The translations under genes were made by a program, and so were the position numbers. From IMG/VR virus record IMGVR_UViG_3300049098_000031, positions 1-54,990 of that record: a stretch of 54,990 nt of DNA; one strand, written 5' to 3'. This DNA comes from a virus. The notes beneath the pieces were generated by a model. That model saw only the letters and a list, made by a program, of their open reading frames with translations. It had not been told where the DNA came from and did no database searches. Positions 48,617-54,990 of this stretch are shown here, piece after piece. Positions within the stretch are counted from its first letter, which is position 1. Each line of letters begins with the position of its first letter.

Positions 48617-51600
48617 CAGATGTCAAACCAGATGTCGTTGGTGGCGCGGCCAGATGACGGTGCGCTGGTAGAAACGGTGAACCTCGGTACGTTGCCGCCG
48701 GGTACGGTGCCTTTGGCGTTGTAGATTGTGCCACTGAAATATCCGTTTTTGAATCTATAGCTCGTATCGCCTAGATTCATCAAGCCATTCGACGCGCCGC
48801 TTCCAGTGGTGTTGCATGGCCTGACTGATGGGCCGGTTGAGCTGATAACAAGTCCGCCAACGGTCCCGCGCCACCAGTACGCGCCGCTCCACGAGCCGTT
48901 CCAACTGCTCTGGTTTGTAGTCAGTACTCCATCGATGTTCAGGTCCCCGCTTGCACTGAGAGCCATCCTCTCGGTTGCCCCCGCAGTACCTGTCAACCTG
49001 TTAGTTGCGCCTGTCCACCACCGGTGATTGCCAGTACCAGCCACGAAGTGCAGAGTGTCATCACTCGCAATAACGGCGTTGGCTGTCAGGGCGACATCTG
49101 AATCAGCAGTGTATGTATTGCTGCTAATATCGATGCGGTTGGCATATAGATGTCTGCTAAAATGCCCGTCCCTCCAGCGTACGTTTGATGCGCCAAGGTC
49201 ACGGGTGCCGTCTGCGCTTGCTCCAGCTGAGTCGATTGGGAAGAGGCCATCCTGCCCGGCAGCAAAACCACCATAGCCTTCCCTGATAATGCCGCCGTAA
49301 CTGGTAACACGAATGTGTGGTGACGCACTCGTCATGTGGATGTCATCGCCGACAGTGAGGTCATTCTTTATGAAGAAATTTCGATTAGAGAAAGTGCCTG
49401 TCAGGCCCCAGTATCTATGGCTTTCTGCGAGCAGGTTCGCGCCATTGAGATAGGTGGCAGTGCCAAGCAGGGCTGCGCCGTCTCCGCTGACCTGAACCCC
49501 TTTGCGTAAGCCGGGTGTGTCGAACTTCTGACCCCATGTCCAGTCGAGTACAATCGGGCCTGAAAATTGGATGGCAGCCTGTGTGGAGAGTCCGCCAGTG
49601 CTTTCACCAATGACCGGGCCGCCGCTGCCGAAGTAATCGGTGTTGAAGCCGGAGGCTGAGAACTGCACCGCTACTCCGTCGCCAGTCACGCCGTGGATGT
49701 AGTCGTCGCTATAAACGACTTCGCCGCCGCCTATAACATATATGCCGAAGCCTGTAGTGCCCGGTGCCGCAGTGCCTTTGATTCCGCCGTTGTACGCAGA
49801 CAAGTACCCATAAACGGTAAGACCTGTGTTACTGCCTGTACTACTGCCAGAGGAGGAGGCTGCGGGGCCAGTGTTCTCAACGTGAAAGAAGCATCCGGCT
49901 CCACCGCTGGAGGCTGGGCCAAGTTGGAACCTTGATTGTGTGCCTTCAGTTCCGTGTACGTAACCACCCGGCGCTTGCAAGGTTACAGTTCCACCCTGTA
50001 CGCCAGACGTGTACACCAGAATCCGTACGTTTGACGCTCCGCCGTAGTAGACCAACCGCTCGGTTTCTACGAATGTGTGTGATCCTGTCGCGCCAACTTC
50101 GATCTCTATGATCGCTCTACCCATGGGCTTGTTTTCAGGGAACGCCTTGTTCATCCAACGGATGCAGCTCCCATAAGAATCAAACGCGTCGCCAGCCATC
50201 GGGTCGGCAGGGAATTCAGTTCCGGTAGCTGGATCGACATGTAGGACAAGCGCAGAATCGTTCGCCGGGCTAGTGCCTTCAAGCTCGATGCCCCTGAACT
50301 TCAGACTGTTGAAACTGCTCTCGCCATTCAGAAGCCCGTACGCCCAGTCGGATGAGATACCAACATTAGTGTTGCCGTCGACCGGGGTGAGATCGATAGT
50401 GCCAATGATGCTCCATGCGCCGTACACTCCAGAATTCCTTCTGCGTATGTACATGCGGGCGCTGTTGCCATCGAACACTAGCTGATGCGGTTGCTGGAGA
50501 TCAGTTTCGACGATCATGACACCCATGTCGATGGGTGAGTTGATCGGCCTGCTGTCGCTGTACCACGAGTAGATACCGGGTTCGACGATGGTGTCGAGGT
50601 CGTGGGTGCCGTTGAGGTGCCTGTCTGTGTTGTCCGAGGTAGACATCCAGTAACGGTTGTCGCCACGTTCGCGCGTCATGATGCTGGCTGCGCCCGGTGC
50701 CCCAAGTACGTTGGTTCCGTTTGTTTCGACTGTCGCGTCTGTTGCCGAGATGACCAATGCGGTTCCATCTCCACCCTGTGACGCGATGTCACCGAACGTG
50801 AGCTGCGTACTGGATGCAAGAGAATGAAGCTGCGCCTTGCGTACGTCTCCACTGTCAAGAAACTGGAGCGCCTTGTTATCGCCGGATACTTGGACACTGT
50901 TGCCAAAAACAGTGTTGCCGGTGAACGTCTTGTCGCCAGCGATTGTCATCGCCCGGTTGGCCACCATGTCTGCCCAGTTGGCGGAAATGGCGTTGACGAT
51001 GTCTCCCTGAACCGGTGTGTCGAGGACAGCAAAAGCCACGGCGTCTTGCGCCTTCTGCGCCCAGTGGAAAGCACTGTACAGGCCGGTTTCGACCTCGACG
51101 TCTTCAGCCTCAGTCGCCCACTGCTGGGCCTTGTTCTGCGAGGCGAGAGCGGCTGCGGCGCTGTTGGAAGCGTTTAACTCTGACGTGGACGCGTTGGTTT
51201 CGCTGCTTGCGGCATTTGACTCGCTGGTTGCAGCGTTGGTTTCGCTTGTGGCGGCATCGCTTGCGCTTGTCGCTGCGGCTGACTCGCTTGCTGCCGCATT
51301 TGTTTCGGCCAACTCGGCGGCGGTCTGGGCGGTCTGGGCCGCGTCGCGGGCGGCTTGTGCGTCGATCAGGAGCTGGTTGAGGTCAGTGTACGTGAAGGTT
51401 TCCCAGCCAGCGTTGGGGTCGACGTAGGTGCCAAGCCTGATCTGGAAGAATCCGGGGTTGAGCGGGTCTTCGCGCAAGTCGACAAAATTCTTGAGGTTTC
51501 CGTCGACGCTGTCGAAAAGTTCGTCCAACAGGTCTGGAAGACTGCGGCCACCCTTTTCGCACGCCTCCATGTAATCGTCGAGGATGCTCTCGCCGTTGGC

Positions 51601-51648
51601 GCTGGAGTTGAAGCGTAGCTGGTCTGTCGTTGGGCGTGTCTTGCTCAT
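48616..51648 (-). CDS. Large tail fibre, 1010 aa
   Basis: The N-terminal 95 residues (LLDELFDSVDGNL, DPNAGWETF) are shared with the 38273-39826 protein and probably anchor the fibre. Residues 105-175 are a low-complexity Ala/Ser/Thr/Glu/Asn coiled coil made of repeated SETNAATSESN-like units, a known fibre-shaft pattern. A Gly/Ser-rich beta region follows, and two repeats near the C-terminus (LGASNVRWRDGHF, LGDTSYRFKNGYF) resemble the tip domains of fibres. It should bind the host surface. It lies directly after a coiled-coil gene and the portal. Confidence 0.75.
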   Translation of the reverse strand: MSKTRPTTDQLRFNSSANGESILDDYMEACEKGGRSLPDLLDELFDSVDGNLKNFVDLREDPLNPGFFQIRLGTYVDPNAGWETFTYTDLNQLLIDAQAARDAAQTAQTAAELAETNAAASESAAATSASDAATSETNAATSESNAASSETNASTSELNASNSAAAALASQNKAQQWATEAEDVEVETGLYSAFHWAQKAQDAVAFAVLDTPVQGDIVNAISANWADMVANRAMTIAGDKTFTGNTVFGNSVQVSGDNKALQFLDSGDVRKAQLHSLASSTQLTFGDIASQGGDGTALVISATDATVETNGTNVLGAPGAASIMTRERGDNRYWMSTSDNTDRHLNGTHDLDTIVEPGIYSWYSDSRPINSPIDMGVMIVETDLQQPHQLVFDGNSARMYIRRRNSGVYGAWSIIGTIDLTPVDGNTNVGISSDWAYGLLNGESSFNSLKFRGIELEGTSPANDSALVLHVDPATGTEFPADPMAGDAFDSYGSCIRWMNKAFPENKPMGRAIIEIEVGATGSHTFVETERLVYYGGASNVRILVYTSGVQGGTVTLQAPGGYVHGTEGTQSRFQLGPASSGGAGCFFHVENTGPAASSSGSSTGSNTGLTVYGYLSAYNGGIKGTAAPGTTGFGIYVIGGGEVVYSDDYIHGVTGDGVAVQFSASGFNTDYFGSGGPVIGESTGGLSTQAAIQFSGPIVLDWTWGQKFDTPGLRKGVQVSGDGAALLGTATYLNGANLLAESHRYWGLTGTFSNRNFFIKNDLTVGDDIHMTSASPHIRVTSYGGIIREGYGGFAAGQDGLFPIDSAGASADGTRDLGASNVRWRDGHFSRHLYANRIDISSNTYTADSDVALTANAVIASDDTLHFVAGTGNHRWWTGATNRLTGTAGATERMALSASGDLNIDGVLTTNQSSWNGSWSGAYWWRGTVGGLVISSTGPSVRPCNTTGSGASNGLMNLGDTSYRFKNGYFSGTIYNAKGTVPGGNVPRFTVSTSAPSSGRATNDIWFDI

Positions 51649-51649
51649 G

Positions 51650-51919
51650 TCATTCGTTCAACATGTTGTGGTCGGCCAAGTAGCGCATGATGAGAGACTT
51701 GGTGAGAATGTGCGGGTTGTCCAGCTTCGCCAGCCGTTCGTGCACCTCAACCTTCAACCCAGCAACCTCGTCGGCTGTCGCGGAACGATTGCTCTGCTGG
51801 TGCTGCTTGATCTTGCTCAACTCGGTTTCGAGCGCATCGATTCTTGCGCTCAGGCTGATCATGATGTCAGCGGCCTGCGCTAGGACTTCGCTTGGATTGT
51901 CTGGGAGTTTGCGTGGCAT
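51650..51919 (-). CDS. Small coiled-coil protein next to the portal, 89 aa
   Basis: The protein is almost wholly helical: a proline start, LSARIDALETELSKIKQHQQ as a coiled coil, and a C-terminal part with NPHILTKSLIMRYLADH. It lies one base from the fibre gene and one from the portal. It may be a small structural or assembly factor; no family is recognised. Confidence 0.6.
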   Translation of the reverse strand: MPRKLPDNPSEVLAQAADIMISLSARIDALETELSKIKQHQQSNRSATADEVAGLKVEVHERLAKLDNPHILTKSLIMRYLADHNMLNE

Positions 51920-51920
51920 G

Positions 51921-53795
51921 CTATCTACCTGCTGCTTGTCTGGCTTGAGATTGCGGGATCAGGTTGCCCTTCTCCACCTGCTTCATCACGTTTTCGGCTG
52001 GCTGTACGCTGTTGCCGCGCTGCGCCTCCATCATGGCCATCTCCTGCGATGGAGACATGCCTTGCTGCTGCTCCTCCTTGCTGATCTTGAACTGGTCGAT
52101 GTCGCTGACGCCCATGGCCTTGATAGCCTCCTCAGCGATCTTGCCAGCTTTGTACTCCATGATCAGGCCGGTCTGGTTGAGAACCATGAGCATGTCGATC
52201 CATGTCTGCGCGTTGCGGGTTGGCTCGATGGGCAGGGTGCCATCAATGACCAAGTATTCGATCTGGCCTTGCAGGTCGCCGACTCCGTAGTCGATGTAGC
52301 CATCCTGCACCATGTCGGCGAGCTGGCCCGGGACGTCGGTGCCGGAAGCGTTGATGCTGCCTTCGAGGTTGAGCGCATCCTGAATGTTGCTCACCATCAT
52401 GCGTACCATCGGGCGCATGGAGGTGGCGGAGACGACTCTGGAGAGTACGCCGAGGCGTTGGCTGCCGAGCTGGGTCAGGCGCTGAATCTCGGTGGCAGTA
52501 CGTACGTCTGCGGTCGGCACGCCTTGCTGTGCGTCAGAGGCGGCGGAGACGCGCTGCTTCATCTCGTTGAGAGCGGCGATGTCGTTCCAGTGGCCACGGG
52601 TGACGTCCGGGATCGATGCGATATGAACGCCCTCGCCGGGTTTGACTCCGGGCATGGTGCGTACGATACCCCACGGGTTGCGGTCGATCAGGTCTGGGAT
52701 GCTGACCATCGTGGGGTCGGCGAAGATCAGGTTGTTGAGCGCCGCTTGGACGTTGTCAACGCGTGAGCGCATGAGCCACGTGGCGATGTCGTGCAGCGGC
52801 AGCAGAAGATCGTACAGGGACTGGCTGTACGTCTTGTGGCTGTCGTTGTAGAGGCCACCGATGGCCGTCGGAAACATGCGCCCGTACGGGTTGAGACGGA
52901 AAGAAATGATCTCCTTCTCGTCCATGATGGTGACGACGAGGTAGACAGTGTTGATGGTCGGGATGCCAATCTCGTAGCCGGTCAGGCGTATCCACGCCTC
53001 GTCGATGACGCGGTTCTTGCCGAGCTTGAAGTAGCTGTCGGACTCTGTCGTGGACTCGACGTTGTAACCCTTGCCTTCTTTCTTGATGTGACCGTGACCG
53101 TTCCAGCCGGACGCGCCAGAGACTGAAAGGTCGGAGGCGTACTTGGTCGGCTCTTTCTGGAGCTTGGGGTATAGGCCAGATGCGTACAGCGAGTTGAAGG
53201 AGACGCTGTCGCTGAAGATGATGAACTGCATCTTGTCCCAGTCGCCCCACGATACGCGCGGGTCGGGAAAGACGCGTCGCGGCTCGAAATTGATCAGATT
53301 GTTCTGGTTGCCACTCGGCTCCCAGATGACCTTGGTGGGCGCGAAGCCATAGCGCACGATGTCGAGAAGATGCTGGGCGATACGTGCTTCGCCCGCCGTG
53401 CGACGCATGTTCTGGTGCAGTACGCGCTCCATCAATAGAGCAGGCTTGCGCGAGGTGCGGTTCTGGCCTTCGAGCTGGAACATCGGGTTACGACCACCGA
53501 GGGCAGCCATCATGTACGTGACGACCGTGTCGGCAATTGCGCGGGTGTCGGGGATGACAGCCTTCTCGCGGAACTCGGTGGCGTCAGGGTCGACGTAGAC
53601 GTCGTGAGCGGCGTCAGCGTCGTCCCAGTGGGGATAGCGCTTGCTGATCGAGCGGTGCGACATGTTGTGGCACTGCTTGATATAACTGACCATCTTCTGC
53701 TGCTCTTCGTCAGTCAAACGCTCTGCGATGTCCTGATAGCGTTCGAGTGCAGCGAAGTGCTTTTGCAGGTTGATGACTTCGTATTCGTCAGCCAT
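51921..53795 (-). CDS. Portal protein
   Basis: The 624-residue protein begins with a helical domain, then a long alpha/beta region with VIWEPSG, RRVFPDPRVSWGDWDKMQFI and GYEIGIPTINTVYLVVTIMDEKE, and a C-terminal helical, Gln/Met-rich tail. Size, composition and its place directly after terminase fit a portal of short-tailed phages. It forms the dodecameric ring at one vertex through which DNA passes. No single catalytic motif exists to prove it, so this rests on pattern and context. Confidence 0.82.
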   Translation of the reverse strand: MADEYEVINLQKHFAALERYQDIAERLTDEEQQKMVSYIKQCHNMSHRSISKRYPHWDDADAAHDVYVDPDATEFREKAVIPDTRAIADTVVTYMMAALGGRNPMFQLEGQNRTSRKPALLMERVLHQNMRRTAGEARIAQHLLDIVRYGFAPTKVIWEPSGNQNNLINFEPRRVFPDPRVSWGDWDKMQFIIFSDSVSFNSLYASGLYPKLQKEPTKYASDLSVSGASGWNGHGHIKKEGKGYNVESTTESDSYFKLGKNRVIDEAWIRLTGYEIGIPTINTVYLVVTIMDEKEIISFRLNPYGRMFPTAIGGLYNDSHKTYSQSLYDLLLPLHDIATWLMRSRVDNVQAALNNLIFADPTMVSIPDLIDRNPWGIVRTMPGVKPGEGVHIASIPDVTRGHWNDIAALNEMKQRVSAASDAQQGVPTADVRTATEIQRLTQLGSQRLGVLSRVVSATSMRPMVRMMVSNIQDALNLEGSINASGTDVPGQLADMVQDGYIDYGVGDLQGQIEYLVIDGTLPIEPTRNAQTWIDMLMVLNQTGLIMEYKAGKIAEEAIKAMGVSDIDQFKISKEEQQQGMSPSQEMAMMEAQRGNSVQPAENVMKQVEKGNLIPQSQARQAAGR

Positions 53796-53839
53796 TGCGG
53801 TTCCTCTGGGGTGATGCCGAAATTTTGCGTGATTGTACC

Positions 53840-53853
53840 GGGACTGTCGTCCC
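53840..53853. repeat. Short hairpin between terminase and portal
   Basis: GGGAC and GTCCC form a five-base-pair stem with a four-base loop directly at the terminase stop. No T-run follows, so it is a possible mRNA structure and not a terminator. Confidence 0.35.
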
Positions 53854-54990
53854 TATACGCCCCATCCTCGCCACTTGAATTGGGACTTGCGTTTGGCGTT
53901 GAGACTGCTCTTGGTGGCAGGATGATGACCATGACCCAAGATGAGGTCGCGCTGCTCATTGTACTCCTGAAGCAAGGACGCGTTGGAGGAGTCGCTGCCC
54001 CACTGGTCTTCGGGACTGATGGCCGTTCTGGAGAGAATGTCCACGCCCATGGTCATGCAGTCGATCTGGTCGTCGAAACTGCCGAAGGGGAACTGCTCAC
54101 ACTCACGCAGGAAGTCGTCGAGCCATGGCGCTTTCTCGGGAAGGAAGACGCGCCCGCCTTGAATGATCGGCGTGATGGCGTGTACGCGGGACTCCTTGTC
54201 CTTTCCGGCGCGGTACGGGATGACAGCGATGCCGGAGGTGGACTTGAGTTCCTGTATGAGAGACTGGCCAGATGCCAAGTCCTCAATGTACGTGGCGCGT
54301 AGGCCCTTGCCGCGATACTCGTTGTTGAGCTGGATCAGCCGCTGCTTGAGTTCAGGAAAGTTGTAGCGGTCGCGGATGACGCCGAGGACGAAGATGTCGC
54401 CCTCCGGGGTCAGCCCCATCGGCATCGCGACTGTGTAGTCGTTGCCAGCCCCTTTCTTGAACGCGGTGTCGACCGGAATGATGATGGTCGCGAAACGGTC
54501 TGGCACCAGCTCGGTCGGATAATACTGCCACCACTGCTCCTTGATGATGTTGCCACCCTCGATGAACGGGGATTGCTGGTACAAAGCCTCGAACTCGCGC
54601 GGGTTGAGACGCTTGAGGCGGTGCAGGAAGTCCAGTGGGAAGCGCTCGGGCCACAGGGCTTGTTCTTGGCCACTGCTGTCGGTGGTGATGCCCTTGAAGT
54701 CAACGTGATACCAACGGCCCTCCTTGAAGTCCTCACCACGCATGAGCGTGCCGATCAGGTCGTCGGGGTGCCAGCGGGTGTGAATGACGATCTGCTTGGG
54801 CGGACGGCCATCGTGGGTAGGCTGGAGACGATTGACGAGGGCCGATTGGTAGTAACTCCACACCTTTCTGCGGGTGGAGGGCGATTCGGCGTCCTCGCGG
54901 TTCTTGTATGGGTCGTCCACGATCAGGATGTTGGCCGGTCGACCAGAGGTTGAGCCACCAAGGCCCATGCCGTAATACGCGCCACCGGCT
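53853..54990 (-). CDS. terL: Terminase large subunit (3' part; N-terminal end beyond window)
   Basis: The frame is open to the window edge. Visible are the Walker B-like ILIVDDP at about 14-20 of the in-window ATG, then QIVIHTRWHPDDLIG as a coupling motif, and the nuclease domain with IIIPVDTAFKKG, TYIEDLASGQ and FDDQIDCMTMGVD, whose acidic residues would hold metal. This is the ATPase end and headful/cos nuclease of a packaging motor. The N-terminal Walker A domain lies outside. It ends with TAG at 53853-53855, 57 bases before the portal start. Confidence 0.92.
   Translation of the reverse strand, partial: AGGAYYGMGLGGSTSGRPANILIVDDPYKNREDAESPSTRRKVWSYYQSALVNRLQPTHDGRPPKQIVIHTRWHPDDLIGTLMRGEDFKEGRWYHVDFKGITTDSSGQEQALWPERFPLDFLHRLKRLNPREFEALYQQSPFIEGGNIIKEQWWQYYPTELVPDRFATIIIPVDTAFKKGAGNDYTVAMPMGLTPEGDIFVLGVIRDRYNFPELKQRLIQLNNEYRGKGLRATYIEDLASGQSLIQELKSTSGIAVIPYRAGKDKESRVHAITPIIQGGRVFLPEKAPWLDDFLRECEQFPFGSFDDQIDCMTMGVDILSRTAISPEDQWGSDSSNASLLQEYNEQRDLILGHGHHPATKSSLNAKRKSQFKWRGWGV

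Overview
The window is one end-to-end stretch of a tailed double-stranded DNA bacteriophage (class Caudoviricetes) or a prophage of one. Evidence for this is a terminase large subunit, portal, scaffold, a major capsid protein resembling the SU10 type, a nozzle-like protein, fibres and a lysis cassette, packed with ATGA/TGATG overlaps and almost no intergenic DNA. The host should be Gram-negative, because there is a Rz/Rz1-type spanin pair and an M15 peptidase endolysin. No tape-measure, tail-tube or sheath gene is visible, while several large internal-virion-like proteins are, so a short-tailed (podovirus-like) particle is the best inference. A tyrosine recombinase makes a temperate or formerly temperate life style possible, but no CI-like repressor with a peptidase domain is seen. 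No tRNA, CRISPR array, rRNA or insertion sequence was recognised, and no stretch above about 300 bases lacks a gene.

Layout. (1) 1-6653, plus strand: a CobS-like AAA+ ATPase and a CobT-like VWA protein, separated by an HNH nuclease, an ADP-ribosyltransferase-like protein and a 58-residue gene, then small unknown genes and the integrase, closed by a good intrinsic terminator at 6726-6758. (2) 6761-10772, minus strand: a replication operon with a Cro-like small HTH protein, a Prim-Pol/RecA-type helicase fusion, four small unknown genes and a PD-(D/E)XK nuclease. (3) 10773-10853: divergent sigma70-type promoters that share one -10 element. (4) 10854-15054, plus strand: a recombination and nucleotide-metabolism operon with a Sak4-like ATPase, a DUF669-like ssDNA-binding protein, a dNTP diphosphohydrolase-like protein, a Cas4/AddB-like Fe-S nuclease and a 2OG-Fe(II) oxygenase. 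(5) 15051-54990, minus strand, read right to left: terminase, portal, a large fibre, a WNGS-repeat protein, nuclease and lysis genes, scaffold, capsid, connector, nozzle, a second fibre, coiled-coil and internal virion proteins, minor structural proteins, and finally a 2866-residue polyvalent protein.

How the parts fit. The two arms around 10.8 kb look like the early replication and recombination programme, controlled by the shared switch region. The long leftward arm is the late programme. Two terminators flank the capsid gene (43566-43592 upstream, 42157-42180 downstream), so it may be expressed as its own unit. The most unusual content is the ATPase/VWA module with its ART-like neighbour, the giant protein carrying two zincin motifs plus an ART-type domain, and a 13-base motif (CTAACTCGTTGCA) arranged as inverted pairs at two distant sites, 1138-1175 and 43451-43520.
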